64,000 nt of DNA. It comes from Paracoccaceae bacterium. Its GTDB lineage: Bacteria; Pseudomonadota; Alphaproteobacteria; Rhodobacterales; Rhodobacteraceae. Under the pieces are notes generated by a model. The model made no database searches. It was given only the letters and a program-made list of their open reading frames with translations, and was not told the DNA's origin. Position 1 is the first letter of the stretch. The number at the start of each line of letters is the position of its first letter. The position numbers and the translations under genes are program-made. Location of the stretch: assembly GCA_020637675.1 (NCBI GenBank), contig JACKKD010000002.1, forward strand, positions 124,001 to 188,000, written 5' to 3'. Below are positions 1 through 9,110 of this stretch, in pieces.

Positions 1-67
1 CGGTCTGGCGCTGCCAGCCCGCGAAGGGGCCGCCATGGTATTCGACCTTGAGCGCGTAGCGAGGCAT
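1..67 (-). CDS. truA: tRNA pseudouridine synthase A, 5' end only
   Basis: Only the first 22 codons are inside the window; the gene runs off the left edge. Reading leftwards from the ATG at 65-67 gives a start of MPRYALKVEYHGG followed by PFAGWQRQ. This matches the N-terminus of TruA, which isomerises uridines 38-40 of the tRNA anticodon stem. The catalytic Asp region lies outside the window. It is divergent from the ycjX-like gene. The call rests on the N-terminal motif alone. Confidence 0.8.
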   Translation of the reverse strand, partial: MPRYALKVEYHGGPFAGWQRQT

Positions 68-161
68 CCGCCCCTTTAACGCCCGCGCGGGGGACTTGGC
101 AATCGCCCCTACCCTTGCGGCGAAGGGCGGCCTATCTTTGAACAAAGACGAGGGGCAGGCT

Positions 162-1565
162 TTGGCTTTATCCGACATCACCGGGGCGCTCGGCCGTACG
201 ATCGAGGGGCTGGCGCAGCCCTTTTCCGATCCGGCGATCCGGCTGGGCGTCACGGGTCTCAGTCGCGCGGGCAAGACCGTGTTCATCACGGCGCTCGTCG
301 CCAACCTGATGGACCGGGGGCGGATGCCGGGGCTCAGGGCGGCGGCCGAGGGGCGCATCCTTTCGGCCTTCCTGCAACCCCAGCCCGACGACACCGTGCC
401 GCGGTTCGACTACGAGGCGCATCTGGCGGCCCTGACGGGACCGGAGCCGCACTGGCCGGAGAGCACGCGGGCGGTGAGCGAACTCAGGCTCTCGTTCCGG
501 CTCAGGGAGTCGGGGATTCTGGGCGGGGTCCGGGGGCCGAGAACGCTCCACCTCGACATCGTCGACTATCCCGGCGAATGGCTTCTGGACCTCGGGCTCA
601 TTGGGCGGAGCTATGCCGGCTGGGCGGGCGACGTGCTCGCGCGGATCGCGGGTCGTGCCGAGGCGGCGGGCTATCTCGCGGCTCTGGCGAACGTCGACGC
701 GGCGGCGGCGCATGAGGAGACGGTGGCGAAGGCGCTGGCCGAGACCTTCACGCACTACCTCGCCGCCGCGCGGGCGGCGGGCTACTCGGACTGCACGCCG
801 GGCCGGTTCCTCCTGCCGGGGGAGCTTGCTGGCTCGCCGGTCCTGACCTTCGCGCCGCTGCCTGCGGCCACGGCGACCCCGCGCGGCGCGCTCTGGCGCG
901 AGATGGAACGGCGCTTCGAAGCCTACAAGGAGAAGGTGGTGAAGCCCTTCTTCCGCGACCATTTCGCCCGCATCGACCGGCAGGTGGTGCTTGTGGACGC
1001 GCTGGGCGCGATCCATTCCGGGCCACGCGCGGTGGAGGACATGCGCACCGCGATGGCCGATATCCTTGCGGCCTTCCGCCCCGGCAAGGTCGGCTGGCTG
1101 ATGGGCCTTCTCGGCGCGCGGCGGGTGGAGCGGATCCTTTTCGCCGCGACCAAGGCCGATCACCTGCACCATACCCAGCACACCCGCCTCACGGCGATCA
1201 TGGCGGCCCTCGTCCGAGAGGCGAAGGACCGGGCGGATTTCGCCGGCGCCGACACCGCCGCCATGTCCATCGCGGCCCTGCGCGCCACGGTCGAGGAGAC
1301 GGTGACGCACGAGGGCCGGGTGCTCGACGCCGTGCGCGGCCGGCTTCTGGCGACGGGGCGCGAGGCCACGTTCTATGCCGGGGACCTGCCGCAGAACGCG
1401 GCCGAGATCCTTTCCCCGGCGCGCCAGGGGGCGACGGGCTGGCTCGACGCAGACTACCGGGTGATGAGCTTCGCGCCGGCGCGGCTGAACCTGAAGCCGG
1501 GCGAGGGGCCGCCGCACATCCGGCTCGACCGAGCGGCGGAGTTCCTCTTGGGCGACAGGTTGTGA
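162..1565 (+). CDS. ycjX: YcjX-like P-loop GTPase family protein
   Basis: The protein is about 467 residues from the TTG at 162, close to the usual length of YcjX (DUF463, stress-linked P-loop NTPase). The Walker A segment GLSRAGKT lies near residues 32-39, after the family-typical RLGVT. A DIVDYPGEW stretch near residue 135 fits the Walker B/G3 region. I prefer TTG 162 because AGGGG at 151-155 stands 6 nt upstream and family members begin shortly before the leucine-rich DITGALG helix. An in-frame TTG at 96 would add 22 residues. The DUF697 membrane protein follows after 7 nt, as ycjF follows ycjX in enterobacteria, so the two probably form one transcript. The cellular role is poorly known, so the call is a family assignment. 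Confidence 0.85.
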   Translation: MALSDITGALGRTIEGLAQPFSDPAIRLGVTGLSRAGKTVFITALVANLMDRGRMPGLRAAAEGRILSAFLQPQPDDTVPRFDYEAHLAALTGPEPHWPESTRAVSELRLSFRLRESGILGGVRGPRTLHLDIVDYPGEWLLDLGLIGRSYAGWAGDVLARIAGRAEAAGYLAALANVDAAAAHEETVAKALAETFTHYLAAARAAGYSDCTPGRFLLPGELAGSPVLTFAPLPAATATPRGALWREMERRFEAYKEKVVKPFFRDHFARIDRQVVLVDALGAIHSGPRAVEDMRTAMADILAAFRPGKVGWLMGLLGARRVERILFAATKADHLHHTQHTRLTAIMAALVREAKDRADFAGADTAAMSIAALRATVEETVTHEGRVLDAVRGRLLATGREATFYAGDLPQNAAEILSPARQGATGWLDADYRVMSFAPARLNLKPGEGPPHIRLDRAAEFLLGDRL

Positions 1566-1572
1566 GGCGAGA

Positions 1573-2592
1573 ATGACGAACCCCAAAGGCCCCGTCCTGA
1601 TCGAGCGCGAGGAGGCGGCCGCGATCGGCCCCGACGCGGCGCCGCCCGTGCCCGACCTCGCGCCCGTGCCCGAAGGGCGGGCCATGCAGACGCTCGCGGT
1701 GCTGGCGGCGCGGCCGCGCTCGCGCCTCGGGCGGTTCTTCTGGGGTGCCGCCGCGGCGCTCGTGGGCTTCATGGCCTCCGTCGCGACCTGGCGCTTTGTC
1801 GAGGGGCTTCTGGCGACGCATCCGGTGATCGGCTGGATTGCCGCCGGGCTGACGGCGCTATTCGTTCTGGCGGCGCTGCTGGTCGCGCTGCGCGAGGCCG
1901 CCGCCTGGGCGCGGCTCGGACGGCTCGATCGGGTCCACAAGGCCGCCCTTGCGGCCGCGGGGTCGGGCGACCTGAAAGCCGCGGGCCGGGTCGTCGACGG
2001 GCTCGTGGCGCTCTACGGCTCGCGCGAGGACACCGCCTGGGGCCGGGCCCGACTGGCGGAGCGGCGGGGCGACGTCTTCGACGCCGACGCGCTGCTGTCG
2101 CTGGCCGAAGCGGAACTGATGGCCCCGCTCGACCGGGCGGCGCGGAGCGAGATCGAGGCGGCGGCGCGGCAGGTGGCGACGGTGACGGCCTTCGTTCCCC
2201 TGGCGCTGGCGGACGTGGCGGCGGCGCTGACGATGAACCTCAGGATGATCCGCCGGATCGCAGAGATATACGGGGGCCGCGCCGGCGCCATCGGCGGCTG
2301 GCGGCTTCTGCGCACGGTCCTCACCCATCTCGTCGCAACTGGCGCGGTTGCGGTGGGCGACGACCTGATCCAGTCGGTCGCGGGCGGCGGCCTTCTCTCC
2401 AAGCTGTCGCGACGCTTCGGCGAGGGGGTCGTCAACGGCGCGCTGACGGCCCGGGTGGGCGTGGCCGCGATCGAGGTCTGCCGGCCCTTGCCCTTCGCGG
2501 TGCTGCCGAAGCCGCGCGTCACCGCGCTCGTCAGCCGAGCCCTCGCCGGGCTCTTCGGCACCGGGCGCGCGGCGGACGACGGGAAATCCTGA
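1573..2592 (+). CDS. YcjF-like DUF697 inner-membrane protein
   Basis: The protein has 339 residues. An acidic, Pro-rich N-terminus is followed by two strong transmembrane segments near residues 52-73 and 82-109. A soluble helical region comes next, and then a C-terminal DUF697-type part (about 190-330) rich in small hydrophobic residues with the LRMIRRIAEIYGGRAG stretch. It matches the TIGR01620/YcjF family, usually encoded next to ycjX as here. It starts at ATG 1573, 7 nt after the ycjX-like stop, so the two genes are probably translated together. The biochemical role is unknown; the family is annotated as an inner-membrane partner of YcjX. Confidence 0.8.
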   Translation: MTNPKGPVLIEREEAAAIGPDAAPPVPDLAPVPEGRAMQTLAVLAARPRSRLGRFFWGAAAALVGFMASVATWRFVEGLLATHPVIGWIAAGLTALFVLAALLVALREAAAWARLGRLDRVHKAALAAAGSGDLKAAGRVVDGLVALYGSREDTAWGRARLAERRGDVFDADALLSLAEAELMAPLDRAARSEIEAAARQVATVTAFVPLALADVAAALTMNLRMIRRIAEIYGGRAGAIGGWRLLRTVLTHLVATGAVAVGDDLIQSVAGGGLLSKLSRRFGEGVVNGALTARVGVAAIEVCRPLPFAVLPKPRVTALVSRALAGLFGTGRAADDGKS

Positions 2593-2664
2593 CTTCCGGG
2601 CGGGCCGACTTGCGCTATGAATGGTCCCGGTGACGGCCGGGAACACGGGCGCGGGGACGGGACG

Positions 2665-5433
2665 ATGGACGGTTGGGAACTTCTGGGCGTGATCGCCGCG
2701 CTGGTCGTCGTGGCGATCCCGGTGGCGGTGGTGGTGCTTCTCGTCTCGGTCGGGCGGCTCAAGTCGCGCGTCGCGGTGCTGGAGCGGGAGGCGGCGGGAC
2801 GCGACCGCGCCCTCGACGATCTCTCCAAGGCGCTCCGGGAAGCCTCGCCACCGCCGGCGGCCGGGCTGTCCGCCCCTGCGGCCGGGCCGCCGGAGCCGGT
2901 GCCCGCCACGACCGAAGACGCGGCACCCGCCGCGGCGGCGCCCCCGGAGCCGGCCGCGCCGGTCGAGGGTCCATGGACAAACCTCCCGCCCGCCGCGCCG
3001 ACGCCTCCCGTCGCCCCGGCGATCCCGCGCGTCTCGGCGCTTGGCGACTGGATCAGGACCAACTGGGTCTTCGTCGTCTCCGCCGTCTCGCTCGCGCTCG
3101 CAGGGCTTTTCCTCGTGCAATACGGCATCGAGAACGGCCTTCTGCCGCCGGCCGCGCGGGTCGCGGCGGCGATCCTCTTCGGCCTCGCGCTCATCGCGGG
3201 CGGAGAGGCCCTGCGCCGGCGCTGGGGCGACCGCGAGGGGGATCCGACGGCCTACCTGCCCTCCACCTTCTCTGGCGCGGGGCTCGTCTCGATCTTCGGC
3301 GGAATCGTGGCGGCGCGGCAGCTCTACGGCCTTATCGGACCGAACGCCGCCTTCGCCGGGATCGTCGCGACGGCGGTTCTTGCCATCGGGCTCGGCTGGC
3401 TGTCCGGCCCGTTTCTGGCCGCCGTGGGCCTCATCGGCGCGGCGGCGGCCCCCTTTGTCGTCGGCGGGCAAAGCGAAGCGCCCTACTGGCTCTACATCTA
3501 CTTCGTCACCATCGCGGCGACCGGGCTTGCCGTCGACACGATGCGCCGCTGGGCCTGGGTCTCTGTCCTCGCCGTCGTTCTGGGGATCGGCGGCGGCTGG
3601 CTCACGCTCGTGGGGACGGGCGGGGCCGGCTGGTTCGCGCTGATGCTCGTGGCGGTGGCGGGGCTGGCCGCTCTGGTGCCGGCGCGCGGGTTGATGCCAG
3701 ACCACGCGGGCAAGATGGCCGTGGAGCTTTTTGCGAAGAAGGGCGGGGATCGCCCCCGCTTCCCGACGCTCCTTGCCGCCGGAACGGTTCTGGCCGTCGC
3801 AGTCCTTCTTCTCACGCTCGACACGGCGACCCCTGCCGAAAGCCTGCTGGTCTATCTCTGCGCCGCGGCGCTCGCCGTTGCTCTCACCGTCTGGTCGGGG
3901 CCTGCGAGGGCGCTTTCAGACCTGACGCTTCTGCCCGCCTCCGCCTTCCTCCTCCGGCTCGGGCTGGAGGGGCTGGACCGCGGCCCCCTCTCCGCGGAGT
4001 TTGCGGCGCAGGCGATTGCCCTGCGTCCGCCGGAATCCTCCGCGCCGATGACGGCGAGCGTGATCCTGGCTCTCGCCACCCTGATGTCGCTCGCCGCCGC
4101 CTGGGCAAGCGGCGGGGCGGGGCGGCTGAAGCCCCACTGGGCGGCGGGCGCCGCGCTCGCGGCCCCGCTCGCGGCCCTTGTCCTGGAGCTCTTCTGGGCG
4201 CCGTCGTCCGTGCTCGGCGCCTATCCCTGGGCGCTCCATGTCATCGCGCTCGCCGCGCTCATGGCGGGCGTCGCAGTCACCTTCGCCCGCGCCGATGGCG
4301 GCGACATGCGCCGCGCGGCCTACATGGTGCTCGCCGCGCTCTCGCTCATCGCGCTGGCACTCTTCCTGATCCTGACGAAGGGCGCGCTGACGCTGGCCCT
4401 TGCCGCGCTCGTCGTCGCGGCGGCCGCTCTCGACCGGCGCTTCCGCCTGCCCGAGATGGCGCTCTTCATCCAGGCCGGCGTGGTCGCGCTCTCCTGGCGG
4501 CTCGTCGTCGATCCGGGGCTCCCCTGGGCGGTGGACGAGGCTGCCCTGTGGGAGGCGGTCGCCTCCTACGCCGGGGCGGCAGCGGCGATGGCGGGGGGAC
4601 TCTTCCTTCTTGCGCCGCTCGACCGCCGCGCGGCGCGGGTCTTCCTGGAAAGCGCCTTCGCGGCCTTCGCCGCGCTCTTCGCCAATGTGCTCATCAGCCG
4701 CTGGCTCATCGGACGGAGCGGCGGCGACTGGATCGGCGCGCACTGGGCGCTGACGCTGAACGCCGCCCCCTGGCTCATCCTCATGCTCGTCCAGCTCTAC
4801 CGGCTGCAACTTGGCGGGGCCTTGCGCTGGCTGCGCTGGGGCATCGCGGCCGTGGCGGCCCTGATCGGCTTCGGGGGGATCGCCCTGGCCGTCACCCTGG
4901 CGAACCCGCTCTGGAATCTCTTCGGCGGACCGGAGGGCCGCGTCTACGGCCCGCCGCTCCTTGATACGCTCTTCGTCGCCTATGCAATGCCCGCCGTGCT
5001 GCTTCTCGCCGCGCTGACGCGGCTCGGCCATGTGCACAGGCTTATCCGCTGGGCGCTCCTGGCGGCCGGGGTGGCACTTGCCGCGCTCTATGCCGGGCTC
5101 GAGATTCGCCGGCTGATGCGCGGCGACGACCTCTCCGTGCCCGGCGTCACGCAGGGTGAGCTTTATGCCTACACGATGGCGCTGATGGCGGTGGGCGCGG
5201 GGCTCCTCTACCAGGCGATCGCGCGGCGCTCGTCCACGCTCCGCCGCGCGGCCATGGCGGTGATCGCGCTGACCATCGCCAAGGTGTTCCTGATCGACAT
5301 CTCAGGGCTTTCCGGCCTCACCCGCGTCTTCTCCTTCCTCGCGCTCGGGCTCTCGCTCGCCGGTCTCGCCTGGCTCAACCGCTGGGCGGCCGGGCGGCAG
5401 GACTCGGGCGGCACCGGCATCCGGGACGGCTGA
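2665..5433 (+). CDS. DUF2339 large multi-pass membrane protein
   Basis: The protein is about 922 residues from ATG 2665. An N-terminal membrane anchor (about 8-30) is followed by a short charged coiled segment and an Ala/Pro/Glu-rich linker (about 55-120). The rest is a very long array of hydrophobic helices, roughly two dozen, to the C-terminus. This layout is the DUF2339 family signature, including the W-x-x-x-N-W-x-F motif before the first helix of the array (DWIRTNWVF). An ATG at 2617 is also in frame, but the membrane anchor begins right after 2665. No function is established for the family; the fold suggests an envelope role. It follows the DUF697 gene on the same strand after a 72-nt gap. 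Confidence 0.75.
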   Translation: MDGWELLGVIAALVVVAIPVAVVVLLVSVGRLKSRVAVLEREAAGRDRALDDLSKALREASPPPAAGLSAPAAGPPEPVPATTEDAAPAAAAPPEPAAPVEGPWTNLPPAAPTPPVAPAIPRVSALGDWIRTNWVFVVSAVSLALAGLFLVQYGIENGLLPPAARVAAAILFGLALIAGGEALRRRWGDREGDPTAYLPSTFSGAGLVSIFGGIVAARQLYGLIGPNAAFAGIVATAVLAIGLGWLSGPFLAAVGLIGAAAAPFVVGGQSEAPYWLYIYFVTIAATGLAVDTMRRWAWVSVLAVVLGIGGGWLTLVGTGGAGWFALMLVAVAGLAALVPARGLMPDHAGKMAVELFAKKGGDRPRFPTLLAAGTVLAVAVLLLTLDTATPAESLLVYLCAAALAVALTVWSGPARALSDLTLLPASAFLLRLGLEGLDRGPLSAEFAAQAIALRPPESSAPMTASVILALATLMSLAAAWASGGAGRLKPHWAAGAALAAPLAALVLELFWAPSSVLGAYPWALHVIALAALMAGVAVTFARADGGDMRRAAYMVLAALSLIALALFLILTKGALTLALAALVVAAAALDRRFRLPEMALFIQAGVVALSWRLVVDPGLPWAVDEAALWEAVASYAGAAAAMAGGLFLLAPLDRRAARVFLESAFAAFAALFANVLISRWLIGRSGGDWIGAHWALTLNAAPWLILMLVQLYRLQLGGALRWLRWGIAAVAALIGFGGIALAVTLANPLWNLFGGPEGRVYGPPLLDTLFVAYAMPAVLLLAALTRLGHVHRLIRWALLAAGVALAALYAGLEIRRLMRGDDLSVPGVTQGELYAYTMALMAVGAGLLYQAIARRSSTLRRAAMAVIALTIAKVFLIDISGLSGLTRVFSFLALGLSLAGLAWLNRWAAGRQDSGGTGIRDG

Positions 5434-5472
5434 CCGCCTCCCCTTCCGTCCGCAAGTGCTCCGGGACGGTGC

Positions 5473-5491
5473 GGGAGGGCAGCGCCCTCCC
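5473..5491. terminator. Hairpin between convergent genes
   Basis: A perfect inverted repeat, GGGAGGGC then loop AGC then GCCCTCCC, lies between the stop of the DUF2339 gene (5433) and the stop of the haemoglobin gene (5526). Its symmetry would serve both strands. There is no T-run, so it is a likely but not classical Rho-independent terminator. Confidence 0.5.
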
Positions 5492-5525
5492 GGCGGGGTG
5501 CCCCGACGCAGGGCAGGGCGAAATC

Positions 5526-5933
5526 CTATCCGAGCTTCGGTACCCCGCCCGGCAGCGTGGAGCCTTCCACCACGCCATAGCGCAGGCTCCGCCCGATGCG
5601 GTGGGCGAGGGCCGACCAGGCGGCGGCCGCCTCGGGCGCGAGGTTGCGCCTGAGGACGGAGTCGAAAAGACCGAGCCAGGGGTCGAACATCCCCGGCTGC
5701 ACGTTGCCGGCCCGCCGGTGAGCCTCCAGGGGATTGCCGTCGTAACTCCGCTCGAACAGGATAGCGTTGCGCCAGAAGCCCGCGATCTTCGCCTCGTGCG
5801 CGGGCCAGTCCGTCACATGGACGGCAAAGACCGGGCCGAGGCCGGGATGGACCCGGATCGCGGCGTAGAATTCGGCCACCACGCGGTCGATATCCTCGGG
5901 CGTCACGGCAAAGCGCGGGGGAGGGGCGGGCAC
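5526..5933 (-). CDS. Group III truncated haemoglobin
   Basis: A 135-residue globin of the trHb group III type (Ctb-like), which binds haem and O2/NO in the cytoplasm. Seen in the sequence: a VVAEFYAAIRVHPGLGPVF helix, the FWRNAILF segment, and the conserved YDGNPLEAH with the presumed proximal His72. I chose the GTG at 5931-5933 because AAGGAG (complement of 5940-5945) stands 6 nt upstream and the preceding codons do not look like globin. Longer in-frame starts exist but run into low-complexity sequence. It is divergent from ileS. No FNR-type box was seen upstream. The ligand role is inferred from the family. Confidence 0.85.
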   Translation of the reverse strand: MPAPPPRFAVTPEDIDRVVAEFYAAIRVHPGLGPVFAVHVTDWPAHEAKIAGFWRNAILFERSYDGNPLEAHRRAGNVQPGMFDPWLGLFDSVLRRNLAPEAAAAWSALAHRIGRSLRYGVVEGSTLPGGVPKLG

Positions 5934-6029
5934 CGGGGTCTCCTTTCGGCCCCGATCCTTGCCCCACGCCGCAAGCGGAGGCAAGTCCGCACCTTGCCGC
6001 GCCCACTTTACCCCCCGATTGCGGTTTCC

Positions 6030-6131
6030 TATAAGGCGGGCCATGAAGCGCACCTCCGCGACGATCATGCGAATTAGCGGCCCGGCGATCTGACCTGTCA
6101 GTCGCCGGGATCAGGGCGCATTCCCTGCGCC
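6030..6131 (+). promoter_or_regulatory. Possible ileS leader: short Ile-containing frame plus hairpins
   Basis: A candidate -10 TATAAG (6030-6035) has TTTACC 17 nt upstream (6007-6012). A 16-codon open frame runs from ATG 6043 to TGA 6091, with Ile codons 8, 11 and 16, the last directly before the stop. The frame ends inside a strong hairpin: CCCGGCGA 6081-6088 with TCGCCGGG 6102-6109, extended by CTGA/TCAG around loop CCTG. A second element can fold in two exclusive ways: GGCGCA/TGCGCC (6115-6131) or CAGGG/CCCTG (6112-6127). This resembles a leader-peptide attenuator for isoleucyl-tRNA synthetase, but no T-run follows. If TATAAG is the real -10, the peptide would be almost leaderless. Speculative. 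Confidence 0.3.
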
Positions 6132-6167
6132 GCTCAAGCTTCACCGATTGCCCAAGGACCGCCCGCG

Positions 6168-9110
6168 ATGTGCGCAGATACGCCCGAACCGACCGCCCCG
6201 GACTACCGCTCGACCGTCTTCCTGCCCGAGACCGACTTTCCCATGCGCGCCGGCCTGCCGCAGCGCGAGCCGGACTGGCTCGCCCGATGGGAAAAGATCG
6301 GCATCTATGATCGCCTGCGCGAGAAGGCCGGGCGGGAAAGCTTCGTCCTCCACGACGGCCCGCCCTATGCCAACGGCCACCTCCATATCGGCCACGCGCT
6401 GAACAAGGTGCTGAAGGACATGGTGGTGCGGTCGCAGCAGATGATGGGCAAGGACAGCCGCTACGTTCCCGGCTGGGACTGCCACGGCCTGCCGATCGAA
6501 TGGAAGATCGAGGAGCAGTATCGGGCGAAGGGTCTGAACAAGGACGACGTGGACGTGGTGGCCTTCCGCCAGGAATGCCGCAAGTTCGCCGAAGGCTGGA
6601 TCGACGTCCAGCGCGAGGAGTTCAAGCGCCTCGGCGTCACCGGCAACTGGGCCGATCCCTACCTGACCATGGACTACCACGCCGAGGCGGTGATCGCCGG
6701 GGAGTTCATGAAGTTCCTGATGAACGGGACCCTCTATCAGGGGTCGAAGCCCGTGATGTGGTCGCCGGTGGAAAAGACCGCGCTCGCGGAGGCGGAGGTC
6801 GAGTATCACGACCATACCAGCCATCAGGTCTGGGTGCGGTTTCGCCTACACGCCACGGGCATGGCAGAGGTTGACCAGTGCGAACTACCGAACAGTGAAC
6901 TGCTAGGAAGCAGCGTTCTGATTTGGACAACTACCCCTTGGACGATCCCACAGAACAGAGCCGTCGCATTCAATCCAAGCATCGAGTACGGGCTGTATTT
7001 GGTTGAATCCACAGGCGAAAACAGCACTGCAAAAGTTGGAGAGAAGCTTCTCCTAGCCGACAAGCTCGCCCAGGATGTGATGACGGCCGCGAAGGTGGAG
7101 GGTTTCAAAAGGCTCGGTGCGGTCCGTGACTCGCAACTTGATGGCGCCGGGTGCGACCACCCCTTCATGGACGTTGAAGGGGCGCAGGGAGAGTGGGACT
7201 ATACTGTCCCCATGCTCCCCGGCGACCATGTCACCGACGAGGCGGGCACCGGCTTTGTCCACACCGCGCCCAGCCATGGCGACGACGACTACCAGCTTGG
7301 CCTGAAATTCGGCCTGCCGATGACCTACAATGTCGAACCGGACGGCAGCTACCGCGCCGATCTGCCGATCTTTGGCGGCGAGGCAATCATCCTGCCCGAC
7401 GGCAAGGAAGGCCCCGCCAACGTCAGCGTCATCAAGCAGCTTGCCTATGCCGGCGCCTTGTTCGCCAAGGGCAAGCTCAAGCACTCCTACCCGCACAGCT
7501 GGCGCTCCAAGGCGCCGCTGATCTACCGCAACACGCCGCAGTGGTTCGTCGCCATCGACCGCAAGCTCGACGACGGCATGGGCACCTATGGCGACACGAT
7601 CCGTGCCCGCGCGCTGACCTCGATCAGCGATCTCGTCCAGTGGACGCCAGCCACCGGCCGCAACCGCCTCCATTCGATGATCGCGGCGCGGCCCGACTGG
7701 GTGCTTTCCCGCCAGCGCGCCTGGGGCGTGCCGCTCACCTGCTTCGTGAAGAAGGGCGCGAAGCCCACCGACGCGGACTTCCTTCTGCGCAATGCCGAGG
7801 TCAACGCCCGCATCGTCGCGGCGTTCGAGGCCGATGGCGCGGATGTCTGGTATGTGCAAGGTTTCAAGGAAAAGGTCCTGGCCGGCATCGTGAACCCGCA
7901 GGATTATGACCAGGTCTTCGACGTGCTCGACGTCTGGTTCGACTCTGGGTCCACCCATGCCTTCGTGTTGCGCGACCGGCCGGACGGGACGCCGGACGGG
8001 ATCGCGGACCTCTACCTTGAAGGCACCGACCAGCACCGCGGCTGGTTCCATTCCTCCATGCTCCAGGCCTGCGCGACGCTCGGCCGCGCGCCCTACAAGG
8101 GGGTGCTGACCCACGGCTTCACGCTCGACGAGAAGGGCATGAAGATGTCCAAGTCGCTGGGCAACACCGTCGCCCCGCAGCAGGTGATCGGCGAATACGG
8201 CGCCGACATCCTGCGCCTCTGGGTGGCGCAGTCGGACTACACGGTGGACCTCCGGATCGGGAAGGAGATCCTTAAGGGAACGGCGGACAGCTACCGCCGG
8301 CTCAGGAACACGCTGCGCTTCACCCTCGGCAGCCTCGCGGGCTTCGACGAGGCCGAGCGCGTCGCCCCCGAAGAAATGCCGGAACTGGAACGCTGGGTCC
8401 TGCACCGTCTGGCGGAACTCGACCATACCGTGCGCAGGGGCTACGACAGATACGACTTCCAGGGCGTCTTCCAGACGCTCTTCACCTTCTGCACCGTGGA
8501 CCTCTCGGCCTTCTACTTCGACATCCGCAAGGACGCGCTCTACTGCGACGCGGCTGAGAGCCTCCGCCGCCGCGCCGCGCGCACCGTCCTCGACCTCCTC
8601 TTCCACCGGCTCGTGACCTGGCTCGCGCCGATCCTCGTCTTCACCATGGAAGACGTGTGGCTGTCGCGCTTCCCCGGAGCGGACGCCTCGGTCCACCTCG
8701 AGGACATCCCCGCCACGCCCGCCGACTGGCGCGACGAGCCCCTGGCGCAGAAGTGGGAGAAGATCCGCCGCGTCCGCCGCACCGTGACCGCCGCGCTCGA
8801 GGTGAGCCGCGCCGCCAAGGTCATCGGCGCCTCGCTGGAAGCGGCGCCCGTGGTCCATGTCGAGGATGCCGAGACGCTGACGGCGCTGAGGTCGGTCGAT
8901 TTCGCCGACATCTGCATCACCTCCGCCCTCGTCCTCACGGCCGACCCCGAACCGCAGGAAGCCTTCCGCCTGCCCGAGGTGCCGGGCGTCGGCGTCGTCT
9001 TCGAGATGGCGGAGGGCGAGAAGTGCCAGCGCTGCTGGAAGATCCTGCCCGATGTCGGCAGCCATCGTCATCCGGGCACCTGCGCCCGCTGCGACGGCGT
9101 TCTGGGGTGA
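6168..9110 (+). CDS. ileS: Isoleucyl-tRNA synthetase
   Basis: The protein has 980 residues, class Ia aminoacyl-tRNA synthetase charging tRNA-Ile. HIGH-type motif HLHIGHA is near residue 71, the CP1 editing-domain signature WTTTPWTIP near 252, and KMSKS near 658. A C-terminal zinc motif CQRCW...CARC lies around 945-975. ATG 6168 fits the expected MCAD...YRSTVFLP start. Odd point: codons about 225-305, inside the editing domain, are far less GC-rich than the rest (93 G+C in 180 nt at 6901-7080). They use AGA, CTA, TTG, ACA and GGA, unlike the flanks, and look like recombined or foreign sequence. The stop overlaps the next gene in GTGA. Possible upstream leader elements are listed separately. 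Confidence 0.97.
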   Translation: MCADTPEPTAPDYRSTVFLPETDFPMRAGLPQREPDWLARWEKIGIYDRLREKAGRESFVLHDGPPYANGHLHIGHALNKVLKDMVVRSQQMMGKDSRYVPGWDCHGLPIEWKIEEQYRAKGLNKDDVDVVAFRQECRKFAEGWIDVQREEFKRLGVTGNWADPYLTMDYHAEAVIAGEFMKFLMNGTLYQGSKPVMWSPVEKTALAEAEVEYHDHTSHQVWVRFRLHATGMAEVDQCELPNSELLGSSVLIWTTTPWTIPQNRAVAFNPSIEYGLYLVESTGENSTAKVGEKLLLADKLAQDVMTAAKVEGFKRLGAVRDSQLDGAGCDHPFMDVEGAQGEWDYTVPMLPGDHVTDEAGTGFVHTAPSHGDDDYQLGLKFGLPMTYNVEPDGSYRADLPIFGGEAIILPDGKEGPANVSVIKQLAYAGALFAKGKLKHSYPHSWRSKAPLIYRNTPQWFVAIDRKLDDGMGTYGDTIRARALTSISDLVQWTPATGRNRLHSMIAARPDWVLSRQRAWGVPLTCFVKKGAKPTDADFLLRNAEVNARIVAAFEADGADVWYVQGFKEKVLAGIVNPQDYDQVFDVLDVWFDSGSTHAFVLRDRPDGTPDGIADLYLEGTDQHRGWFHSSMLQACATLGRAPYKGVLTHGFTLDEKGMKMSKSLGNTVAPQQVIGEYGADILRLWVAQSDYTVDLRIGKEILKGTADSYRRLRNTLRFTLGSLAGFDEAERVAPEEMPELERWVLHRLAELDHTVRRGYDRYDFQGVFQTLFTFCTVDLSAFYFDIRKDALYCDAAESLRRRAARTVLDLLFHRLVTWLAPILVFTMEDVWLSRFPGADASVHLEDIPATPADWRDEPLAQKWEKIRRVRRTVTAALEVSRAAKVIGASLEAAPVVHVEDAETLTALRSVDFADICITSALVLTADPEPQEAFRLPEVPGVGVVFEMAEGEKCQRCWKILPDVGSHRHPGTCARCDGVLG

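Noticed and set aside
2673..4964. A 763-codon open frame in another frame of the DUF2339 gene
   Set aside because: Same-strand shadow; Arg/Gly-rich with no membrane pattern.
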